Assembly: GCA_028691595.1 (NCBI GenBank)
Contig: JAQUZA010000218.1
Location: 1 to 5,838, forward strand
Reading direction: 5' to 3'
Source: Candidatus Rifleibacteriota bacterium
GTDB taxonomy: Bacteria; Muiribacteriota; Ozemobacteria; Ozemobacterales; Ozemobacteraceae
Length of the DNA: 5,838 nucleotides
Under the pieces are notes generated by a model. The model did not search any database and was not told the DNA's origin. It saw only the letters and a program-made list of their open reading frames with translations. A program made the translations under genes and the position numbers. Shown here piece after piece: positions 1 to 5,406 of the stretch; position 1 is the stretch's first letter, and each line of letters begins with the position of its first letter.

Positions 1-3
1 GAG

Positions 4-708
4 ATGAAAAATGCTACCCGCGAGATTAAGATTTATAAGATTTTGAACAACGGAGCTCCCAGCCTGACTCTGCCGGGAAGACCCGCAAAAAATTCAACTG
101 AGCCCACTGGTGGCACCGATTCTTCTGCCAGAATAAAACTTGTTGCGGCCGTTATTGCTGTGTTGTTGATGACAACCACCACCTGGGTGCTTTTAAAAAG
201 ATTCAAAAATGCGAACAGAAAGCAGCCGCCTGTTGCTGAAGAAGCGGTAAAGGCCCAGACCCCTGCTGTTGCCCAAAACGAAGTTGCAACGCCAACGCAG
301 GTGAAACCGACCTCTTTGCCGATATCAGAGTTTAAGACACCTCCTGCTGGAAATGTAGACCATGTACCAGCAGCGACCGAAAAGCCCATGACACTGCTCG
401 AAATAAATCCGGCTTTTCCAAAACTGCCGCTTGACCAACATGGCCGAAAATTACTTCAGGAACTGCAAACTTTGCGCGCGGCTGGCAAGTACGACAGGGC
501 GATTCAGTTGGCCAGGCAGGCTCTCGAAGACCAGAAGAAGGATGTTAAAGTTATCTGGGCCATGATTCTTGCTGAGCTCAGCTGGGTCAAAGGCGAAAAA
601 GAGCAGGCAGAAAAGATTTTCACTGATATTAAAAAGCGCGTGGGTGACATGCCCCTGCAGGCAAAAAAAAATCTGCGTGAGCAGATGGATTTGATAAGAA
701 GTCGTTGA
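4..708 (+). CDS. Membrane-anchored protein with TPR-like C-terminus, function unknown
   Basis: I do not recognise this protein as a named family. Residues 1-43 are polar with a net positive charge. Residues 45-64 form one hydrophobic segment followed by KRFK, which suits a single transmembrane anchor. Residues 70-145 are a low-complexity linker rich in Pro, Ala, Thr and Val. Residues 147-211 are two amphipathic helical hairpins with TPR-like spacing: AAGKYDRAIQLARQAL (about 159-174) and a second unit around LSWVKGEKEQAEKIF (192-206). The layout suggests a cytoplasmic N-tail, one membrane pass and a TPR-like protein-interaction domain, presumably outside the cytoplasm if the positive-inside rule is ambiguous in its favour; both flanks are basic, so topology is uncertain. 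Only three bases precede the ATG and no ribosome site can be seen, so the real start may lie upstream and the gene may be cut by the window edge. An intrinsic terminator follows 36 bases after the stop. Confidence 0.7.
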   Translation: MKNATREIKIYKILNNGAPSLTLPGRPAKNSTEPTGGTDSSARIKLVAAVIAVLLMTTTTWVLLKRFKNANRKQPPVAEEAVKAQTPAVAQNEVATPTQVKPTSLPISEFKTPPAGNVDHVPAATEKPMTLLEINPAFPKLPLDQHGRKLLQELQTLRAAGKYDRAIQLARQALEDQKKDVKVIWAMILAELSWVKGEKEQAEKIFTDIKKRVGDMPLQAKKNLREQMDLIRSR

Positions 709-744
709 ACCCTGATTGTCTGGCGGATAATGCTGCTTTGAACG

Positions 745-777
745 GCCCCGCAGGCGGGTGCCCTGCGGGGCGTTTTT
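745..777 (+). terminator. Intrinsic terminator of the TPR-like gene
   Basis: A 10-bp GC-rich stem (745-754 pairing with 762-771) closes a 7-nt loop and is followed by G and five T (773-777), the standard Rho-independent form on the + strand. On the opposite strand the hairpin is followed by CGTTCAAAG and not by a T run, so it is expected to act poorly as the terminator of iorB, which converges on it. Confidence 0.9.
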
Positions 778-781
778 ATTC

Positions 782-1357
782 TCAGGCGAGGTTCCAGCCT
801 GTATTGAAGGCTTTCAGGTTAAGTTCCTGGAGCTTGGCCGGCAGCATCTTTTTTATCATTTCAGGCCATATTTCCGGTTTAATCTGACTGATCTGTCTGG
901 CAAGAACACCAAGCAGAACGACATTAAGACATTTCTGGTTTCCGAGTTCTTTTGCTTTGCCAATGGCATCGACAGAAATGGTCTGTACCGACATCTGCCC
1001 CAGAATCTGGGTGATATTTTTGGGGTAAACGGCATTGCCAGCCGAAACCGACATGGGCAGAATATTCTGGGCGTTTGTTATCACCAGCCCACCGGGTTTG
1101 AGGAACTCTGTCCAGCGCAATGCTTCCAGTTCTTCGAAAGCAAGCAGAATATCGCACTCGCCCTTTCTGATGATTGGTGAGCAGATGCGTTCGCCAAAGC
1201 GGACGTGACTGACAACACTACCACCGCGCTGGGCCATTCCGTGAATTTCTGATTTTTTTACATCGAATTCGGCTTCCATTGCACACTCTGCCAGGAGGTT
1301 GCTGGCAAGAAGGGTTCCCTGACCGCCGACTCCGCATAATAGAATGTTCGTAGTCAT
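782..1357 (-). CDS. iorB: Indolepyruvate:ferredoxin oxidoreductase, beta subunit
   Basis: Small subunit of the enzyme that oxidatively decarboxylates indolepyruvate and other aryl-pyruvates to the aryl-acetyl-CoA, with CoA as acceptor and ferredoxin reduced. At 191 aa it has the usual IorB length and is a single POR-gamma-type domain. Visible family motifs are the Gly-rich GVGGQGTLLASNLL (9-22), SEIHGMAQRGGSVVSHVRFG (36-55), SPIIRKGECDILLAFEELEALR (60-81) and the Pro/Gly turn at FLKPGGLVITN (85-95). It has no cysteine cluster, as expected, because the Fe-S centres are on the alpha subunit. The ATG overlaps the stop of iorA (TAATG) and has a perfect AGGAGG seven bases upstream, so the start is well fixed and the two subunits are translationally coupled, fitting a fixed stoichiometry. 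It is a cytoplasmic enzyme of anaerobic amino-acid metabolism. No transaminase or aryl-CoA ligase gene is next to it here. Confidence 0.95.
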   Translation of the reverse strand: MTTNILLCGVGGQGTLLASNLLAECAMEAEFDVKKSEIHGMAQRGGSVVSHVRFGERICSPIIRKGECDILLAFEELEALRWTEFLKPGGLVITNAQNILPMSVSAGNAVYPKNITQILGQMSVQTISVDAIGKAKELGNQKCLNVVLLGVLARQISQIKPEIWPEMIKKMLPAKLQELNLKAFNTGWNLA

Positions 1358-3138
1358 TATTTAGCCTCCTCTTTTGCTTGAGTAATGGCACCCGGTCGGC
1401 AGACTGAGGCGCAAAGTCCGCAATGAACACAAAGGGCGCTGTTTATTACTGTTTTGCCATCTTCGGGGCTGACTTCAATTGCCGGGCAGCCAAGTTTCCA
1501 GCACATGCCGCACTTAACGCATTTGTCACGGTTGATAGAGACGAGACGCACCTGTGGTTTGTAATCTTTTAGGAGAAAACAGGGTCTTCTGGTGATGATA
1601 ACAGCAGGTTCTGTATCGTTGAGCGCTTCTTTAAGAGTGTCTTCGAGAAGTTTGAGATCAAAGGGGTCTACGGTGTGAACATTGGTTACACCACAGGCCC
1701 GGCACATTGCTTCAATATTCAGTGATTTAGTTGCTTCGCCTTTGAGCGTTTTGCCGCTGGACGGGTTCTGTTGATGGCCGGTCATAGCGGTAATTGAGTT
1801 ATCAAGAATCATCGTAACGTGGCGGCCCTTGTTGTAGACGGTGTCGATGAGGCCGGTAATGCCTGAGTGCATGAAGGTCGATTCGCCAAGAACGGCGACG
1901 AGCTTGCCATGAACTTTTTCTTTCATGGCCTTTTCGATGCCCATGGCGCTGGTGACCGAGGCACCCATACAGACAATTGTGTGCATGGCATTGTGCGGAG
2001 CAAAAGCACCAAGACTGTAGCAGCCGATGTCGCCGGTAACTGTGCAGTTGAGCTTGCGCAGGGTGTAGAACACGCCGCGATGTGGGCAGCCGGGGCAGAG
2101 AACCGGCGGGCGCACCGGAATATCAACCTTTGCTGCTGGAGTTATGGTTGGCATGGGCTTGCTGACGAGTTCTGCAAGAGATGCATGAATTATATCAGGG
2201 TTCAATTCGCCGCAGATCGGCAGGCGGTCTTTGCCTGTGCAGCTGATTCCCATTGATCGCACTGCTGTTTCAAGGAATGGATCGTTCTCTTCGATCACAA
2301 TGAGCTTGTCGACGCTGGCAGCAAACTGTTTGATCAGTTCGGTGGGGAAAGGGTAGGTAAGCCCAAGCTTGAGATATGAGGCATCTGGAAAAATCTCGCG
2401 GGCATGGCAATAGCTGATGCCTGAAGTTATGATGCCGATGCTGCGATTGCCCTCTTCGATGCGATTGAACGGGCTTTTACAGCCAAGTTCAGCAATTTTT
2501 TTCTGACGCTCTTCAACTTTGGTATGAAGTCGACGGGCGTTGTGCGGCAAGACACAATATTTGGCCATATCCCTGACAAATTCACGTTCTGGCGTTGTTT
2601 CACGCTCTCCAAGGCTTACGATGCTTTCTGAGTGTGAGATTCGTGTCGTGGTGCGTATCATGACCGTCGTGTCGAATTCTTCAGAAAGTTTGATGGCCGC
2701 GATGGTCATGTCCTTGGCTTCCTGACTGTTTGATGGTTCAAACATGGGGATTTTGGCCATCATTGCGTAGTGCCTGTTGTCCTGCTCATTTTGTGAACTG
2801 TGCATACCCGGATCATCAGCGGAAACAATTACCAGGCCAGCATTAACGCCGGTATAGGCGACCGTGAAAAAAGGGTCGGCAGCGACGTTGAGGCCAACGT
2901 GTTTCTGGGCGCAGATTGATCTGGCTCCGCCATAAGAGGCTCCGATAACCGTTTCCATCGCAGTTTTTTCGTTAACCGCCCATTGAGCATCGATTTCCTT
3001 GTAGGTGCCACAATATTCAAGAATCTCGGTTGAAGGGGTGCCAGGGTAGGCAGAAGCAAATCTGATGCCGGATTCCCAGGCACCACGTGCTATCGCGGCG
3101 TTTCCAGAGAGAAACGCTCGGTTTCCAGTATGGGTCAT
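1357..3138 (-). CDS. iorA: Indolepyruvate:ferredoxin oxidoreductase, alpha subunit
   Basis: Catalytic TPP- and Fe-S-containing subunit that decarboxylates aryl-pyruvates and passes electrons to ferredoxin. The 593 aa fit the family. Domains in order: N-terminal pyrimidine-binding (POR-alpha-like) domain with YPGTPSTEIL (31-40), NEKTAMETVIGASYGG (56-71) and KHVGLNVAADPF (79-90); a middle domain to about 335; CPGCPHRGVFYTL (348-360), typical of IorA; the TPP pyrophosphate domain with TGDIGCYSLG (368-377) and a GES-to-LDN stretch (418-447) ahead of AMTGHQ (451-456); and a C-terminal two-cluster ferredoxin domain with C540-x2-C543-x2-C546-x4-C551 and C570-x2-C573-x2-C576-x3-C580. The start has AAGGAG six bases upstream. 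Oddities: residue 419 is Glu where I expect the Mg-binding Asp (GDSTF), and the last cysteine is followed by Arg-Pro and not directly by Pro. It is first in the iorA-iorB operon, and would be oxygen-sensitive and cytoplasmic. Confidence 0.96.
   Translation of the reverse strand: MTHTGNRAFLSGNAAIARGAWESGIRFASAYPGTPSTEILEYCGTYKEIDAQWAVNEKTAMETVIGASYGGARSICAQKHVGLNVAADPFFTVAYTGVNAGLVIVSADDPGMHSSQNEQDNRHYAMMAKIPMFEPSNSQEAKDMTIAAIKLSEEFDTTVMIRTTTRISHSESIVSLGERETTPEREFVRDMAKYCVLPHNARRLHTKVEERQKKIAELGCKSPFNRIEEGNRSIGIITSGISYCHAREIFPDASYLKLGLTYPFPTELIKQFAASVDKLIVIEENDPFLETAVRSMGISCTGKDRLPICGELNPDIIHASLAELVSKPMPTITPAAKVDIPVRPPVLCPGCPHRGVFYTLRKLNCTVTGDIGCYSLGAFAPHNAMHTIVCMGASVTSAMGIEKAMKEKVHGKLVAVLGESTFMHSGITGLIDTVYNKGRHVTMILDNSITAMTGHQQNPSSGKTLKGEATKSLNIEAMCRACGVTNVHTVDPFDLKLLEDTLKEALNDTEPAVIITRRPCFLLKDYKPQVRLVSINRDKCVKCGMCWKLGCPAIEVSPEDGKTVINSALCVHCGLCASVCRPGAITQAKEEAK
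1365..1370 (-). promoter_or_regulatory. Ribosome binding site of iorB inside the end of iorA
   Basis: The - strand reads AGGAGG, fully matching the anti-Shine-Dalgarno sequence, with a 7-nt spacer to the iorB ATG. It lies within the last codons of iorA (encoding the Glu-Glu-Ala-Lys end), and with the TAATG stop/start overlap it supports termination-reinitiation coupling. Confidence 0.85.
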
Positions 3139-3144
3139 TCCTTT

Positions 3145-3150
3145 CTCCTT
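3145..3150 (-). promoter_or_regulatory. Ribosome binding site of iorA
   Basis: The - strand reads AAGGAG with a 6-nt spacer (itself containing AAGGA) to the ATG at 3138. This fixes the iorA start; the N-terminus it gives (NRAFLSGNAAIARGA) agrees with how IorA proteins begin. Confidence 0.8.
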
Positions 3151-3174
3151 TGCTGTCTAATTTAGCTGGCATGA

Positions 3175-3183
3175 ATTATATCA
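3175..3183 (-). promoter_or_regulatory. Extended -10 promoter of the iorAB operon
   Basis: The - strand reads TGATATAAT: a consensus TATAAT box preceded by the TGn of an extended -10 element. No good -35 hexamer lies 15-18 bases upstream (the stretch reads around AAGGCCAAACGG), which is tolerated by extended -10 promoters. Transcription would begin near 3168, leaving a leader of about 30 nt before the iorA ATG. A perfect 8-bp palindrome ACAATTGT (3183-3190) abuts the element and could be part of an operator, but it is too short to assign. Inferred from sequence only. Confidence 0.55.
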
Positions 3184-3299
3184 CAATTGTTGCCGTTTGG
3201 CCTTTCAGGATTGAGGCATGTCTGCATTTTACCCTGGACTTCTGAAAGATCGCGAACCAGAAATGGTATTTTCTTTCTCAACCAAACAGAGATTACATT

Positions 3300-3328
3300 T
3301 TGATTCATGGTGCCAGTGGTGGTATTCT
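3300..3328 (+). promoter_or_regulatory. Possible sigma-70-type promoter of the glycosyltransferase gene
   Basis: TTGATT (3300-3305) and TATTCT (3323-3328) are separated by exactly 17 bases. Each box differs from consensus at two positions or fewer (TTGACA, TATAAT). Transcription would start near 3335, giving a leader of about 65 nt before the ATG at 3401. It is the best match I see on the + strand of this divergent intergenic region, but a match of this quality can occur by chance. Confidence 0.35.
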
Positions 3329-3388
3329 TTAGGCATAAAACAATCGGCTTTCCCACGAAAATGCGCGGAAGACAAGAATTCGTCAGAC

Positions 3389-3392
3389 GAGG
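3389..3392 (+). promoter_or_regulatory. Ribosome binding site fixing the glycosyltransferase start
   Basis: GAGG lies 8 bases upstream of the ATG at 3401, and a second purine run (GAAGGG) directly abuts that ATG. Together with the family-typical N-terminus MKLSVIIPVFNE that begins there, this favours 3401 over the in-frame ATG at 3218. Confidence 0.6.
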
Positions 3393-3400
3393 TTGAAGGG

Positions 3401-4090
3401 ATGAAACTGTCAGTAATTATTCCAGTATTTAACGAAAAAAATACCCTTAAAGAAATCATTGCCAGGGTCAAAGAATCACCAGTCGAAAAAGAGATAATCA
3501 TCGTTGATGACTATTCAACTGATGGAACCAGGGCTTTGCTGCAGAACGAACTTGCGCTGCAGGTCGACAAGGTTTTTTATCACGACAGAAACATGGGAAA
3601 AGGTGCTGCGCTCAGAACCGGGATCAAAGAGGCAGCTGGTGACCTGGTAATTATCCAGGATGCCGACATGGAATATGATCCATGTGAATACCAGGCTCTG
3701 ATTGATCCGATTATTAAAGGCAAAGCCGATGTTGTGTACGGGTCCCGTTTCTCAGGCACTGGCCCTCACCGGGTTCTGTACTTCTGGCACTCGTTGGGGA
3801 ATCGTTTTTTAACCCTGCTTTCAAACATGTTTACTGATTTGAACCTGACCGACATGGAAACCTGCTATAAGGTATTCAGGCGTGAACTCATTCAATCTAT
3901 CGACATTCACGAGAACAGGTTTGGTTTCGAACCGGAAGTCACCGCCAAAATTGCCAGAAAAGGCGTAAGAATCTACGTGGTTGGTATTTCTTATTACGGC
4001 CGGACCTACGAAGAAGGGAAAAAAATAGGCTGGAAAGATGGGGTCCGGGCGATTTATGTCATACTCAAGTATGGCCTTTTTAAAAAATAG
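3401..4090 (+). CDS. Family 2 glycosyltransferase, DPM1-like (polyprenyl-phosphate sugar synthase type)
   Basis: A 229-aa GT-A fold glycosyltransferase of the dolichyl-phosphate mannose synthase-like group, expected to move a sugar from a nucleotide donor to a polyprenyl phosphate at the inner face of the cytoplasmic membrane. Motifs: nucleotide-binding start VIIPVFNEKNTL (5-16), EIIIVDDYSTDGT (31-43), NMGKGAALRTGI (64-75), the metal-binding DxD in QDADMEYDP (86-94), VVYGSRF (111-117), TDMETCYKVFRR (150-161), GFEPEVTAKIARKG (175-188) and SYYGRTYEEGKKIGWKDG (197-214). There is no C-terminal membrane domain, unlike GtrB- or ArnC-type enzymes with two transmembrane helices or GtrA fusions, so this resembles the short, single-domain type. 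The start was chosen from the motif and ribosome site; an upstream in-frame ATG would add 61 residues with no family likeness. The sugar cannot be read from sequence. The downstream epimerase, on the same strand with no terminator between, suggests a uronic acid, which is inference. Confidence 0.9.
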   Translation: MKLSVIIPVFNEKNTLKEIIARVKESPVEKEIIIVDDYSTDGTRALLQNELALQVDKVFYHDRNMGKGAALRTGIKEAAGDLVIIQDADMEYDPCEYQALIDPIIKGKADVVYGSRFSGTGPHRVLYFWHSLGNRFLTLLSNMFTDLNLTDMETCYKVFRRELIQSIDIHENRFGFEPEVTAKIARKGVRIYVVGISYYGRTYEEGKKIGWKDGVRAIYVILKYGLFKK

Positions 4091-4287
4091 ATTTCCATTT
4101 TCAGGCACTGCTTATAAACCGGCAGCCCGATAAAATCCGCCTGGCCAGAAAAGCTTAAACAACAGGCAAAAAAAGGTGCTTTTTACTCTGACGAACAGAA
4201 TTAAATCCGCGTTTGCCGGCTTATGAAGTGCTTGCACCTGAAGGTGGAGTGGGATAACATCAGAAAAAAGAAAACAGGAGTGGCCCC
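4091..4287 (+). other. Gap between glycosyltransferase and epimerase, with imperfect inverted repeat
   Basis: This 197-bp stretch has no plausible gene, no convincing -35/-10 pair and no intrinsic terminator, so the two flanking genes may be cotranscribed. It does hold an imperfect inverted repeat: 4101-4123 (TCAGG, CACT, then TTATAAACCGGC) against the reverse complement of 4215-4241 (TCAGG, CACT, then ATAAGCCGGC), with a 4-nt insertion and further differences in the right arm. Inside it, AAATCCGC occurs twice in direct orientation (4133-4140 and 4203-4210). A small hairpin CACCT/AGGTG lies at 4235-4246. These may be chance, a structured leader or a decayed small mobile element. Confidence 0.4.
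4276..4280 (+). promoter_or_regulatory. Ribosome binding site of the epimerase gene
   Basis: AGGAG with a 7-nt spacer to the ATG at 4288. The resulting N-terminus starts directly with the Rossmann motif, as is usual for this family, so the start is secure. Confidence 0.8.
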
Positions 4288-5295
4288 ATGAAGATACTGG
4301 TTACCGGAGCGGCAGGTTTTATTGGTTTCCATCTCACTATTCATCTTCTCAAGCGTGGCGACGAGGTTGTCGGGTTTGACAATCTCAACAACTATTACGA
4401 TGTCAAACTGAAACAGGATCGTCTGGCAATCCTGAGCAACCATCAGAATTTTTTCTTTGTTCAGGCAGACTTGAGTGATCGGCAGGCCGTCGAAAAAGTG
4501 TTTGCCGACAACAGCTTTGACCGGGTTATCAATCTTGCTGCTCAGGCCGGAGTTCGTTACAGCATCGAAAACCCGCGTGCTTACATCGATGCCAATATCG
4601 TTGGTTTCATGAATATTCTTGAAGCCTGCCGGCACAATAAAATTGAGCATCTTACCTATGCTTCTTCGAGCTCTGTTTACGGTTCCAATACCCAGATGCC
4701 CTTTTCTGTTCACCACAACGTCGATCACCCGGTATCGTTATATGCGGCCACCAAGAAGGCTAACGAACTGATGGCCCATACTTATTCGCATCTTTACGGC
4801 CTGCCAACCACCGGCCTGCGCTTTTTTACCGTTTATGGGGCGTGGGGGCGCCCGGACATGGCATTGTTTCTGTTTACCAGGGCAATTCTCGAGGGCAAAC
4901 CTATCAAGGTTTTTAATAATGGTCTGATGCAGCGTGATTTTACTTATATTGACGATATTGTTGAAGGCATTGTCAGAGTCAGTGATCGCATCGCTTTGCC
5001 AAACGCTGACTGGAACGGGCAAAACCCTGATCCTGCCACCAGTCGCGCTCCTTATCGCATCTACAACATAGGCAATAACAAGCCGGTTGAGTTGTTGCGT
5101 TTTATCGAAATCATCGAAAAGAAGCTCGGCAAAACTGCTGTGAAGGAAATGTTGCCAATGCAGGCAGGCGATGTTCCGGCTACCTACGCCGATGTTGATG
5201 ACCTGATGCGCGACACCGGCTTTGCACCAGCAACCCCGCTTGAAACCGGCATAAGCCGCTTTATCGACTGGTATCGCGATTATTACCGGGTGTGA
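4288..5295 (+). CDS. NAD-dependent nucleotide-sugar epimerase, UDP-glucuronate 4-epimerase type
   Basis: A 335-aa extended short-chain dehydrogenase/reductase that most resembles the CapI/LpsL group, which interconvert UDP-glucuronate and UDP-galacturonate at C4 through a 4-keto intermediate with bound NAD. Visible elements: NAD-binding GAAGFIG (7-13), the acidic strand end VVGFDNLNNYYDVKLKQDR (27-45), LAAQAGVRYSIENPRAYIDAN (83-103), the catalytic Ser region YASSSSVYG (124-132), the catalytic pair Y152-x3-K156, LRFFTVYGAWGRPDMAL (177-193) and QRDFTYIDDIVEG (215-227). LAAQAGVRYS and the GRPDMA segment are the basis for placing it with uronate epimerases and not with GalE. Length is normal for the family. 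In the segment MQAGDV (291-296) an Ala stands where I expect Pro, a minor change. Substrate is inferred; a UDP-N-acetylglucosamine(uronate) epimerase is the main alternative. It ends 45 bases before a strong bidirectional terminator and is probably the last gene of the glycosyltransferase unit. Confidence 0.9.
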   Translation: MKILVTGAAGFIGFHLTIHLLKRGDEVVGFDNLNNYYDVKLKQDRLAILSNHQNFFFVQADLSDRQAVEKVFADNSFDRVINLAAQAGVRYSIENPRAYIDANIVGFMNILEACRHNKIEHLTYASSSSVYGSNTQMPFSVHHNVDHPVSLYAATKKANELMAHTYSHLYGLPTTGLRFFTVYGAWGRPDMALFLFTRAILEGKPIKVFNNGLMQRDFTYIDDIVEGIVRVSDRIALPNADWNGQNPDPATSRAPYRIYNIGNNKPVELLRFIEIIEKKLGKTAVKEMLPMQAGDVPATYADVDDLMRDTGFAPATPLETGISRFIDWYRDYYRV

Positions 5296-5340
5296 TGTTT
5301 GTCGACCGGCAGAGCCAGCGATCTTAAGCCGGTAAATCAG

Positions 5341-5383
5341 AAAAAAAACAGGGAACGGTGCGAACACCGTTCCCTGAGTTTTT
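5341..5383. terminator. Bidirectional intrinsic terminator between convergent genes
   Basis: A perfect 12-bp stem (5349-5360 with 5365-5376) closes a CGAA tetraloop. On the + strand it is followed by AG and five T (5379-5383), ending the epimerase transcript. On the - strand the eight A at 5341-5348 become eight T directly after the stem, making an even better terminator for the hydrogenase transcript. Confidence 0.95.
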
Positions 5384-5384
5384 A

Positions 5385-5406
5385 TCTGACGATGTCAGAC
5401 GTTTTT
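5385..5406 (+). terminator. Possible secondary terminator hairpin overlapping the hydrogenase stop
   Basis: TCTGAC (5385-5390) and GTCAGA (5394-5399) form a perfect 6-bp stem with a 3-nt loop, followed by CG and five T (5402-5406). It sits directly behind the main terminator on the + strand. The stem contains the hydrogenase stop codon (5395-5397 on the - strand), so the dyad may partly be chance. The stem is short and only half GC, so its strength would be modest. Confidence 0.35.

Noticed and set aside
33..389. 118-codon - strand frame opposite the TPR-like gene
   Set aside because: It mirrors the transmembrane and Pro/Ala/Thr-rich codons of the + strand gene, with no start signal or family motif.
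745..771. Possible terminator for iorB on the - strand using the hairpin at 745-771
   Set aside because: On the - strand the stem is followed by CGTTCAAAG and lacks a T tract, so only weak or Rho-dependent ending could be argued.
758..1180. 140-codon open frame on the + strand opposite iorB
   Set aside because: It begins inside a terminator hairpin and is antisense to a clear iorB gene; the translation has no family likeness.
1867..2256. 129-codon + strand frame opposite iorA, rich in His, Cys and Ala
   Set aside because: It is the complement of the conserved TPP-binding region of iorA and has no ribosome site or known domain.
3218..3400. In-frame upstream ATG that would add 61 residues to the glycosyltransferase
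   Set aside because: The added stretch is rich in Trp, Phe, Ser and Lys without family likeness, has no ribosome site at 3218 and would overlap the predicted promoter. The protein begins in the usual family way at 3401, with a good ribosome site.
4201..4728. 175-codon open frame on the - strand opposite the epimerase N-terminal half
   Set aside because: It is antisense to conserved coding sequence, with no recognisable motif; its hydrophobic runs reflect the Rossmann-fold codons on the other strand.
5305..5333. Inverted repeat ACCGGC/GCCGGT after the epimerase
   Set aside because: It is only 6 bp with a 17-nt loop and no T run; the much stronger hairpin a few bases on explains termination.
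4738..5367. 209-codon open frame on the - strand opposite the epimerase
   Set aside because: It lies antisense to a well-conserved enzyme, crosses the bidirectional terminator, and its translation shows no recognisable domain.
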